A stretch of 37,985 nucleotides of DNA from positions 1 to 37,985 of the forward strand of contig JAAAPG010000200.1 in assembly GCA_009908405.1 (NCBI GenBank). Direction: 5' to 3'. This document shows positions 19,879 through 26,188 of the stretch, one piece after another. Positions within the stretch are counted from its first letter, which is position 1; every line of letters starts with the position of its first letter. The translations under genes were made by a program, and so were the position numbers. Origin of the DNA: Alphaproteobacteria bacterium (lineage in GTDB: Bacteria > Pseudomonadota > Alphaproteobacteria > Rhodobacterales > Rhodobacteraceae). The notes under the pieces were generated by a model. It was not told the origin of the DNA. It did no database searches and was given only the letters and a program-made list of their open reading frames with translations.

Positions 19879-20091
19879 ATGGCGCATATCGCAGAAAATA
19901 GCGGCACGGTTGGCGCAAATCTGCCCTTCTTCGGGCTGGTGAAGCGTATCTCGGACGCGGTCGCACGCCGCCGGGTCTACAACCGAACATATGCCGAGCT
20001 GAATAACCTGACCACCCGTGAACTGGATGACCTGGGGATCAGCCGGTCGATGATTTCGCGCCTCGCCTATGAGGCTGCATTCGAGAATTGA
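19879..20091 (+). CDS. DUF1127 small basic protein, CcaF1-like
   Basis: 70 residues. The C-terminal half is a DUF1127/YjiS-like helix-turn: RRRVYNRTYAELNNLTTREL followed by DDLGISRSMISRLAYEAAF, with the arginine run near 29-31. In R. sphaeroides the DUF1127 protein CcaF1, encoded directly before the CcsR sRNAs, binds RNA and affects sRNA maturation and RNA turnover. The same neighbourhood here, with the sRNA hairpins starting 5 nt after the stop, makes this the likely counterpart. The ATG at 19879 is chosen because it starts the conserved protein and follows an AAAGG box; an in-frame upstream extension to 19765 would include the promoter. Confidence 0.88.
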   Translation: MAHIAENSGTVGANLPFFGLVKRISDAVARRRVYNRTYAELNNLTTRELDDLGISRSMISRLAYEAAFEN

Positions 20092-20095
20092 GTTT

Positions 20096-20122
20096 CAGGC
20101 CCTACCCTCCTCCCGGGGCTTG
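20096..20122 (+). ncRNA. Cuckoo hairpin 1
   Basis: Stem CAGGCCC (20096-20102) with GGGCTTG (20116-20122), one G-U pair; the 13-nt loop carries CCTCCTCCC at 20106-20114. It begins only 5 nt after the DUF1127 stop, the closest of the six. Confidence 0.8.
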
Positions 20123-20127
20123 ATTAC

Positions 20128-20162
20128 GGCGGCGGCTGTTTCCTCCTCCCTCGGCCGCCGCC
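20128..20162 (+). ncRNA. Cuckoo hairpin 2
   Basis: Perfect 9-bp GC stem GGCGGCGGC/GCCGCCGCC (20128-20136, 20154-20162); the 17-nt loop contains CCTCCTCCC at 20142-20150. Confidence 0.88.
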
Positions 20163-20201
20163 AGATATACCGCATCGGTTTTCGGACCTGGCTGCGGAAC
20201 A

Positions 20202-20236
20202 GAACGTTCGCCCTTATCCTCCTCCCAAGGGCGTTC
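20202..20236 (+). ncRNA. Cuckoo hairpin 3
   Basis: Core stem CGCCCTT/AAGGGCG (20209-20215, 20227-20233), extended past a 4-nt left bulge by GAA/TTC; the motif is at 20218-20226. The 39 nt before it, from 20163, hold no motif. Confidence 0.85.
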
Positions 20237-20240
20237 GCAA

Positions 20241-20272
20241 GGTCGCCGGCGTCCTCCTCCCTGCCGGTTGCC
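20241..20272 (+). ncRNA. Cuckoo hairpin 4
   Basis: Stem GGTCGCCGGC/GCCGGTTGCC (20241-20250, 20263-20272) with two G-U pairs and one C-U mismatch; the 12-nt loop carries CCTCCTCCC at 20253-20261. Confidence 0.83.
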
Positions 20273-20300
20273 TTCACGAAGGGGCCCTAGGCCCATGACA

Positions 20301-20338
20301 TTGTTTCGGCCCCCCTCCTCCTCCCTGGGGTCGTACAA
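20301..20338 (+). ncRNA. Cuckoo hairpin 5
   Basis: Inner stem CGGCCCC/GGGGTCG (20307-20313, 20327-20333) and outer TTGT/ACAA across a small internal loop. The motif is extended by one CCT unit, CCTCCTCCTCCC (20314-20325). The preceding 20273-20300 contains GGGCC-CTA-GGCCC but no motif. Confidence 0.86.
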
Positions 20339-20343
20339 AAATC

Positions 20344-20390
20344 GGCGGCAGTCCCCTCCTCCTCCCTGGGACTGTCGCCTTTTTGTTTTG
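20344..20390 (+). terminator. Cuckoo hairpin 6 combined with the operon terminator
   Basis: A 12-bp stem GGCGGCAGTCCC/GGGACTGTCGCC (20344-20355, 20368-20379) with one G-U pair encloses CTCCTCCTCCC-type loop sequence (motif 20358-20366) and is followed by TTTTTGTTTTG. One structure thus presents the sRNA motif and ends transcription. Confidence 0.9.
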
Positions 20391-20404
20391 GCAGGGCCAA
20401 ACCG

Positions 20405-21133
20405 CTAGAAATAGCTGCGGACCAGCGCTTCCGAAATCAGACGCCAGCCATCCGCGATCACAAAAAACGAGAGCTTGAACGGCAGCGATACGATCGCTGG
20501 CGGCACCATCATCATACCCATCGACATCAGCACTGCCGCGACGACCAGGTCGATGATGAGGAACGGCAAAAAGATCAGAAACCCGATCTGGAACGCCCGC
20601 GCGATCTCGCTGAGCATGAAAGACGGCACCAGCAAGGACAGGGGCGCGTCGGGGCCAAGCGCGCCCTGTGCCTGCGGGCGCAGGCTGGCAAGGCTGTCAT
20701 AAGTTTCCGGATCGATGCGTGCGGCCATGAACAGGCGAAACGGCTCCGCGGCACGCACGAACCCTTCCTCAACAGAAATACTGCCCTCGTTCAACGGCAC
20801 GATCCCGTCCTGCCACGCGGCGACCAGAACCGGCTCCATCACAAAATAGGTCAGGAACAGCGCCAAAGAGACCATCAGCATGTTCGGCGGCGACTGCATC
20901 AGGCCAAGGGCCTGGCGCAAGATTGCCAAGACGGTCACGATAAACGGAAAACAGGTCACCATGACCAGAATTCCGGGCACCAGGCTGAGCAGCGTCAGCA
21001 ACACCAGAAGCTGCGCGCCGCGCACCGCCAAAGAGCCATCCGCCCCGAATTGCAGGCTTATATCCTGCGCCAGCGCCGGTGTCAGCGCCGCGCACCAGAT
21101 CGCAAGCCCCAAGGCGATGGAAGACCGGCGCAT
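20405..21133 (-). CDS. fliP: Flagellar type III export gate protein FliP
   Basis: Core of the FliPQR export gate at the base of the flagellum. 242 residues: a cleavable signal peptide (1-22, ending ALAQD), then four membrane segments; the family motif FPFIVTVLAILRQALGLMQSPPN is split over about 63-85, and the C-terminal half has PSFMLSEIARAFQIGFLIFLPF (in two runs) and MGMMMVPPAIVSLPFKL. It starts 3 nt after the fliN stop. It is last in the fliF-fliH-fliN-fliP run and ends opposite the sRNA terminator. Confidence 0.95.
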   Translation of the reverse strand: MRRSSIALGLAIWCAALTPALAQDISLQFGADGSLAVRGAQLLVLLTLLSLVPGILVMVTCFPFIVTVLAILRQALGLMQSPPNMLMVSLALFLTYFVMEPVLVAAWQDGIVPLNEGSISVEEGFVRAAEPFRLFMAARIDPETYDSLASLRPQAQGALGPDAPLSLLVPSFMLSEIARAFQIGFLIFLPFLIIDLVVAAVLMSMGMMMVPPAIVSLPFKLSFFVIADGWRLISEALVRSYF

Positions 21134-21136
21134 CGT

Positions 21137-21433
21137 TCAGAGCATCTCGTCAAGATTGGCCAGCTCGGTCAGGCGGACGCCAAGAAAACCTGCCTGATCG
21201 CCGTCCAATTCCTGCAACTCGCCGCGCGCGATCAGCTTGTCGCCGATATACAGTTCTACCGGATCGTCTATCCTGCGGTCCAAAGGCAGCACAGAGTCGC
21301 GTTGTAGCCGCATCAGGTCTCGAACCACGGGGCGTGCGAACCCGACAGATACGGTGATTTCTATCGGCACCTGTCCGAGTATCGTGGCCCCGTCGCGGTC
21401 GGGGACGGATTGAGGAAGTGCGGTATCATCCAT
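21137..21433 (-). CDS. fliN: Flagellar motor switch protein FliN
   Basis: C-ring component. 98 residues forming one SpoA/FliN domain: VPIEITVSVGFARPVVRDLM (about 22-41), the PVELYIGDKLIARGELQELD strand pair (about 58-77), and a short RLTEL ending. The start overlaps the fliH stop by 8 bp, so translation is coupled. Confidence 0.9.
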   Translation of the reverse strand: MDDTALPQSVPDRDGATILGQVPIEITVSVGFARPVVRDLMRLQRDSVLPLDRRIDDPVELYIGDKLIARGELQELDGDQAGFLGVRLTELANLDEML

Positions 21434-22019
21434 GGGAACTGTCCTTTTGGTCGTCAGATGTCGCGATGCCGGACTTGAGCGCGGCCGTTACGCTGTCTAA
21501 ATCAATCAGCCGGGTGCTTTGATCGACCCGAATCATGACCTGCGCGTCCGAGAAGCTCTCTTCCTCCAACAATGTCGCGTCGAGGCCCGGTATTTCCGCA
21601 AGGATCTGGCTCAGGCTATCCTTGACGCTTGGGGCGCACAGCACGTCCAGCCGACCGGTAAATTGTCGTTGGACCAGTTCGCGCAATTCGCGTTCCAGCA
21701 ACCGCCGCAACGCCTCCGATGTCAGATCGGGCAGGACGGTCGCGATCATCGTCGCGGCAAGATCCATGAAACTGCTCTCCAGTTCGGCACGGGCTTCCGC
21801 GTAGCCGAATGCGACGGCCTGCAATGCCTCTTGCGCGGCGCCGCGACGAAGCGCGTCTTCATTGCGCATCTGGTCGAGCGCATCTGTCCAGCCGGCCCCG
21901 TAGCCTTCCTCGAATGCGCGGGCCCGCAGGGTTTCAGCGTCATGCGGGGTGATCGGGGTGGTTTCTTCCAGAACACGGTCGCTGTCGAAGCTCTCCAGCT
22001 TCAGGAAGGCCATGGTCAT
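21426..22019 (-). CDS. fliH: FliH-like flagellar assembly protein
   Basis: 197 residues. FliH holds the export ATPase FliI in check and docks it at the C-ring. The middle region has the Ala/Glu-rich helix with EEGYGAGWTDALDQM (about 37-51), a FliH-like GxxxG/A-rich region, and the C-terminal half ends in a small beta domain with DAQVMIRVDQS. Sequence similarity in this family is low, so position between fliF and fliN carries much of the call. ATG overlaps the fliF stop by 4 bp. Confidence 0.78.
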   Translation of the reverse strand: MTMAFLKLESFDSDRVLEETTPITPHDAETLRARAFEEGYGAGWTDALDQMRNEDALRRGAAQEALQAVAFGYAEARAELESSFMDLAATMIATVLPDLTSEALRRLLERELRELVQRQFTGRLDVLCAPSVKDSLSQILAEIPGLDATLLEEESFSDAQVMIRVDQSTRLIDLDSVTAALKSGIATSDDQKDSSHG

Positions 22020-23581
22020 GAGCGCTCCTTTCGGTCTTCCATCCAGTGCCGAAGCAACTGTGCCGATTCGTCCTGTCGTTCCTCTATCATTCGGCGCAAC
22101 CGGGCGACCGGGTCATCCGGCGTGCCCAGCGGGGCGGCCGGATCATGCGCATCGAACCTCTGCACGCCGTCGTCCGCGGCTATGGCCGGGTCCAATGCCA
22201 GCAGGTCGTCCGAACGCGGCGCGTTGCCCTCGCGCGCCGCGCGCAATATGGGGCGCAGCACGAACAGGATGAAAATTGCCAGGACGGCCAGCAAGAACGC
22301 CCAGCGCAACAGGGTCATCAGGTCGAGGTCCGAATTCGCGAACAGGCCCGACCGCGCTTCGGTGCCCAGCGCAGGCGCGGGTTCAAAACGCAACGACTCC
22401 AGCGTTATGATATCGCCACGTGATTCGTCGTAGCCGACCGCCGACGCCACCAGCCCGCGCAGGGTTTCCAGCTCTTCCTCGTTTCGCGGGCGCCAAACCG
22501 GCGGGCCGTCGGCCTGCGGCTCCTCCACTCCATCAATCAGAACGGCAACCGTCATGCGCCGGATCGCACCGGGACCGCGCTCAACTTCGCGCAAGGTCTC
22601 TGACATGTCGTAATTCGTGTTCTGGCGGGTCAGGGTTTCGGTATTCTCTGCCGCGCCATCTTCGGCACGCGCATCGCCATCGGGCAGATTCGACGCAACC
22701 GTAACCCCCTGCGCCCGCGAATCCGTGCTGGAACTGCGCGATTCTTCTGTCTCTGCGCGAACCGCAACCCGGCTCTCGGGGTCTATGCGCCGTTCGGTAA
22801 TCGTCTCGCGGTCCGTCACGGTTTCTATGGACAGTTCCACCACGGACCGGCCCGGCCCGACATGTGCCTCCAGCAACCGTTCCACGTTCCGGCGCAGGTC
22901 GCGCGCCCGGTCGGCGGTCTGGCCAGCAGGATGCTGGGTTTCATCAGGGCCAAGCACCAGACCGTTCGCACCGTCGATGATCGACACATCCTCGGGGGTC
23001 ATACCGGGCACGGCGGAGGCCACAAGAAAGCGCAGGGCCCGCGCCTGGTCTGGTGTCATGGCCGCGCTCGCAGTGGTCACCGACACAGACGCCGAAGGGG
23101 CGACATCACGCTGGAAAGCAGTGTTGACACCCTGTGAAATGTGGACCCGCGCGCTGCGCAGATGCGGGCTGGCGACAATCGTGCGCGCCAATTCACCCTC
23201 TTTCGCGCGCCAATAGGCGGCATCGAACATTTGCGAGGTCGTTCCGAAACCGGTCAACGTATCGAGCAGTTCATAACCGGTATGCGAATTGGCTGGCAAA
23301 CCGGCGGACGCGAGCATCAGTCGCAACTCGTCACGGACAGGCGCCGGGACATAGATCGCGTCGCCCCGTACTTCATATGCAACATTACGCGCTTCAAGCG
23401 CCTGAATCACTTCGCCCGCAGCCCCTTCTTCGAGGCCGGCATAGAGGAGCGCCTGACTTGGCTTGAGCCCCTGCTGCGCGATCAGCGCTATCACAAGCGC
23501 CGCGAAGAGCCCAAGCCCTGCGGTTATAAGCCGGCCCCGTGTGTCGAGTCCCGTCCAGAACGCCTGAACCTGCTGCACCAT
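22016..23581 (-). CDS. fliF: Flagellar MS-ring protein FliF
   Basis: Forms the inner-membrane MS ring on which the rotor and export gate are built. 521 residues from the ATG at 23581, with GGAAGGGAG before it; the in-frame extension to 23893 runs back over the control region and part of fliL and is not real. Membrane helices lie at about 18-37 and 422-444. Ring-building domains include the LYAGLEEGAAGEVIQALEA start and SARVHISQG segment. The C-terminal tail RLRRMIEERQDESAQLL is the FliG-binding part. Confidence 0.95.
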   Translation of the reverse strand: MVQQVQAFWTGLDTRGRLITAGLGLFAALVIALIAQQGLKPSQALLYAGLEEGAAGEVIQALEARNVAYEVRGDAIYVPAPVRDELRLMLASAGLPANSHTGYELLDTLTGFGTTSQMFDAAYWRAKEGELARTIVASPHLRSARVHISQGVNTAFQRDVAPSASVSVTTASAAMTPDQARALRFLVASAVPGMTPEDVSIIDGANGLVLGPDETQHPAGQTADRARDLRRNVERLLEAHVGPGRSVVELSIETVTDRETITERRIDPESRVAVRAETEESRSSSTDSRAQGVTVASNLPDGDARAEDGAAENTETLTRQNTNYDMSETLREVERGPGAIRRMTVAVLIDGVEEPQADGPPVWRPRNEEELETLRGLVASAVGYDESRGDIITLESLRFEPAPALGTEARSGLFANSDLDLMTLLRWAFLLAVLAIFILFVLRPILRAAREGNAPRSDDLLALDPAIAADDGVQRFDAHDPAAPLGTPDDPVARLRRMIEERQDESAQLLRHWMEDRKERS

Positions 23582-23640
23582 GATGCTCCCTTCCAGCGGG
23601 CCTTCTGCCCGTTCGACACATTCAACATCGCTGGCAGGGC

Positions 23641-23655
23641 TTAAGATTCGGTTAG
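23641..23655. promoter_or_regulatory. CtrA-type box in the fliF/fliL control region
   Basis: TTAA-N7-TTAG, one base off the CtrA full site TTAA-N7-TTAA, lies 60 bp before fliF and 49 bp before fliL. CtrA controls flagellar genes in several Rhodobacterales. One site in a 122-bp divergent region could serve both operons. Confidence 0.6.
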
Positions 23656-23703
23656 TGACATTGTGGCAGAAAGAGAAAAACCACAGACGCGATGCGAGGA
23701 CCC

Positions 23704-24192
23704 ATGGCGCAGGATGCAGACGCTCCGAATATGGAAGAGAAACCACTAAAAAAGAGAGGGTTAATGCCCATCCTGATCGGCATGGCCGGCGCGTTGGTGC
23801 TTGGTGGCGGCGGTTTCTACGCTGTGTATTCGGGGCTGATTCTGGGTGGGCAGGACAAGGCGATAGAAGACGTGAAAGCGAATCCAAAGACATTGCCGAC
23901 CTACCTGGCGATCGAGCAGCTTACCTTGTCGTTAGCGGAACCCGGCGGCGCAGAGCATCTCAGGCTGTCGGCGCATGTGGAAATCGCCGATGGGCGCTTG
24001 GACGAGGCTGAAGCGTATCGCCCCCGGTTTCTGTCGGTCATCAACACCTATTTACGCGCCGTTGAGCCCGACGATTTGCGGGAGGCAAATGCTCTTATCC
24101 GGCTGCGCGCACAGATCTTGCGCCGCCTTCAAATGGTCGCGGGGGCAGATCTGGTCGACGATTTTCTGATCACAGAATTCATACTGAATTAA
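23704..24192 (+). CDS. fliL: Flagellar basal body-associated protein FliL
   Basis: Membrane protein near the stator, supporting motor torque. 162 residues: a lysine-rich cytoplasmic start, one membrane helix at about 21-43 (MPILIGMAGALVLGGGGFYA), and a periplasmic FliL domain with LTLSLAEPG and the RRLQMVAGADLVDDFLITEF ending typical of FliL. I prefer the ATG at 23704 because GAGG lies 4 nt before it; an ATG at 23692 is in frame but has no such box. Confidence 0.92.
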   Translation: MAQDADAPNMEEKPLKKRGLMPILIGMAGALVLGGGGFYAVYSGLILGGQDKAIEDVKANPKTLPTYLAIEQLTLSLAEPGGAEHLRLSAHVEIADGRLDEAEAYRPRFLSVINTYLRAVEPDDLREANALIRLRAQILRRLQMVAGADLVDDFLITEFILN

Positions 24193-24203
24193 GGAGCCGA
24201 ACG

Positions 24204-24632
24204 ATGGAACTCTTTGCCGATATCGCAATCGGGGCAGGCGCGCTCTTGGCCGCAGCGTATTGCATGTTGTTGTCGCGCAGGCTGCGCGCATTCACTCGGC
24301 TGGACGGCGATGTCGGGCGGGCGATTGCCGTGTTGTCGACACAGGTCGACCAGCTGACGCGCGCACTGGCAAGCGCCGAATCAGGGGCGGCCTCGCGCGA
24401 AAGCGCTTTGGGCGCGCAGATAGCCGCGGCGGAACAGGCGGCGCGACGCCTCGAACTGCTGATGGCGGCGGAGCGTCCGCAAAAGCCGAAACCGGCGCCG
24501 GACATACCGTCCGCGACGGCGACGCAAGCAGTTTGGTCCCAAGCGGATCACGGATTCGAACCTCTTGAACGGGCAACCAGCACCGACAACAGGTTACGCA
24601 CCACCCGATCCCGCGGCGGAGGCAGGATATGA
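24204..24632 (+). CDS. Flagellar-locus protein with N-terminal membrane helix (DUF6468-like)
   Basis: 142 residues. One membrane helix at about 5-23, then LSRRLRAFTRLDGDVGRAI, which resembles the RRLRALRDG element of the DUF6468 proteins found next to fliL in alphaproteobacteria, and a predicted coiled coil to about residue 90. The C-terminal part is Pro/Ala-rich. AAGGAG 7 nt upstream supports the start. The stop overlaps the motE start. Function not known; presumably a motor-associated scaffold. Confidence 0.72.
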   Translation: MELFADIAIGAGALLAAAYCMLLSRRLRAFTRLDGDVGRAIAVLSTQVDQLTRALASAESGAASRESALGAQIAAAEQAARRLELLMAAERPQKPKPAPDIPSATATQAVWSQADHGFEPLERATSTDNRLRTTRSRGGGRI

Positions 24633-25201
24633 CCGACCGATCAAAGGCTCGGAGCACCGGTCTGGGGATGGTGCTGATGCTGTTGGCCGGGCTGTTCTTC
24701 GCCTCTGGCCTGTCGCGGCTTAGCTTGGGCGTGGTTGGCGTGGTGGCCGCCGAAAATGGCCTGCCGGAAGAAACAGAGGCAGAGGATGCAGACGCGTCCG
24801 GCGGCGCCTTGTTCGAAGCGCTGCGCACCCGAGAGGCGCGTCTGGCGCAGCGAGAACAAGCATTGCAAGAGCGTGCCGACGCGTTGCGGACCGCAGAAGA
24901 AAGGGTGCGCGCGCAAATCGCGGAAATGCAGGCTACGGAAGAGCGCCTGGCCGCAACCCTAGCGCTGACCGAAAGCGCCGCAGAGACGGATCTCACGCGG
25001 CTGACCACGGTTTTCGAACACATGAAGCCGCCCCAGGCGGCAGCTTTATTCGCAACCATGGACACTGAATTCGCTGCCGGTTTCATTGCCCGCCTGGAAC
25101 CGCAATTCGCTGGCGAGGTCATGGCAGAACTGGACCCGACGCTGGCTTACGGGATCAGCGCCGTGCTGGCCGGGCGGCATGCAAGCACACCGCGCGAATA
25201 A
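24629..25201 (+). CDS. motE: MotE-like flagellar motor chaperone
   Basis: 190 residues. One membrane helix (about 10-28), a long charged coiled coil (about 64-115, LAQREQALQERADALR), and a C-terminal MgtE-N-like/FliG-middle-like repeat: VFEHMKPPQAAALFATMD and FIARLEPQFAGEVMAELDP. MotE in rhizobia is a periplasmic protein that stabilises MotC and helps motor placement. Its start overlaps the previous stop (ATGA). A 114-bp gap to motA follows. Confidence 0.82.
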   Translation: MTDRSKARSTGLGMVLMLLAGLFFASGLSRLSLGVVGVVAAENGLPEETEAEDADASGGALFEALRTREARLAQREQALQERADALRTAEERVRAQIAEMQATEERLAATLALTESAAETDLTRLTTVFEHMKPPQAAALFATMDTEFAAGFIARLEPQFAGEVMAELDPTLAYGISAVLAGRHASTPRE

Positions 25202-25315
25202 GATCGGAAAACCTTTGAAAACGGCGTCTTCGGCAACCGAACGTTAAGCTCCGCCTGCAAAACTCGCGATGGGCGACATCGTGCTTCAATGGTGTTCAAA
25301 TAACGAGGGATCAAC

Positions 25316-26185
25316 TTGTTACCGATTATTGGAATATTGCTCGTCATCGGCTTGGTCTTCGGCGGCTACCTTGGCGCCGGCGGTTCGCTGACGATCATTC
25401 TCAAGGCCTTGCCTTTTGAAATGATCATGATTGGCGGCGCAGCAATCGGTGCGTTCGTTCTGGGCAACGATATGCCAACCATCAAGGCATCGGGCCGCGA
25501 TATTCTACGGGTGTTCAAGGGGCCGAAATGGCAGGCGTCGGATTATCGTGATCTATTGTGCCTTCTGTTCCAGCTAATCTGGCTGGCACGGCAAAATCCT
25601 GTTGCCATAGAAGAACACATTGAAGCGCCAGAAAGTTCATCGATTTTTGGTGCTTACCCGAAAATTCAAAAAGACCATGATGCCGTTGAACTGATCTGCG
25701 ACACCTTGCGCGCGGCTTCGATGAACTATGACGATCCGCATCAGGTCGAAGAGGTGCTGGACAAAAGGCTGGATGCACAGCGCCAACATGCACTTCATTC
25801 CAGTCACGCGGTTCAGGTGGTCGCCGACGCACTCCCCGCTTTGGGAATCGTCGCGGCGGTTCTCGGGATCATCAAAACGATGGGCGCGATTGACGAACCC
25901 CCTGAAGTGCTGGGCAAGATGATCGGCGGCGCCTTGACCGGCACGTTCCTGGGCGTTTTTCTGGCCTACGGTTTCGTCGGCCCCATCGCCGGTCGCATGA
26001 GCGCGATCGTCGTGGAAGATGACCATTTCTTCCAGTTGATACGAGAGGTTCTCATCGCAAACCTGCACGCCCACCCGGCAAATATCTGCATCGAGGTTGG
26101 ACGGCAGAACACACCACATCATGTCCGCCCGGATTTCTCGACTTTGGAGGAGGCCATGCGCGATCTCAAGAAAGCGGCTGCCTGA
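25316..26185 (+). CDS. motA: Flagellar stator protein MotA
   Basis: Proton-channel stator subunit. 289 residues with four membrane segments (about 2-20, 32-50, 168-190, 200-225), the large cytoplasmic loop between TM2 and TM3, and the MotA signature VADALPALGIVAAVLGIIKT near TM3 plus GGALTGTFLGVFLAYGFVGP in TM4. The start codon is TTG, with GAGGGA 5 nt before it; no ATG fits. motB is not in the window. Confidence 0.95.
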   Translation: MLPIIGILLVIGLVFGGYLGAGGSLTIILKALPFEMIMIGGAAIGAFVLGNDMPTIKASGRDILRVFKGPKWQASDYRDLLCLLFQLIWLARQNPVAIEEHIEAPESSSIFGAYPKIQKDHDAVELICDTLRAASMNYDDPHQVEEVLDKRLDAQRQHALHSSHAVQVVADALPALGIVAAVLGIIKTMGAIDEPPEVLGKMIGGALTGTFLGVFLAYGFVGPIAGRMSAIVVEDDHFFQLIREVLIANLHAHPANICIEVGRQNTPHHVRPDFSTLEEAMRDLKKAAA

Positions 26186-26188
26186 ACC

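Larger units (their letters stand above)
20096..20390 (+). ncRNA. CcsR/cuckoo-RNA array of six CCTCCTCCC hairpins
   Basis: The whole 3' region of the DUF1127 transcript is a series of six hairpins, each with CCTCCTCCC in the loop (motifs at 20106, 20142, 20218, 20253, 20317 and 20358). The motif mimics the anti-Shine-Dalgarno end of 16S rRNA, and sRNAs of this kind are known as cuckoo RNAs; in R. sphaeroides four of them, CcsR1-4, are cut from the CcaF1 mRNA by RNase E and act in stress and C1/pyruvate metabolism. Here six units are present and stem sequences differ between units while the loop motif stays fixed. The array ends in a terminator and fliP converges on it 15 nt later. Confidence 0.93.

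Noticed and set aside
20096-20390. CCTCCTCCC repeats considered as a CRISPR or simple satellite
   Set aside because: The repeat is only 9 bp, sits in loops of different stems, has irregular spacing and no spacer-like unique segments of constant length.
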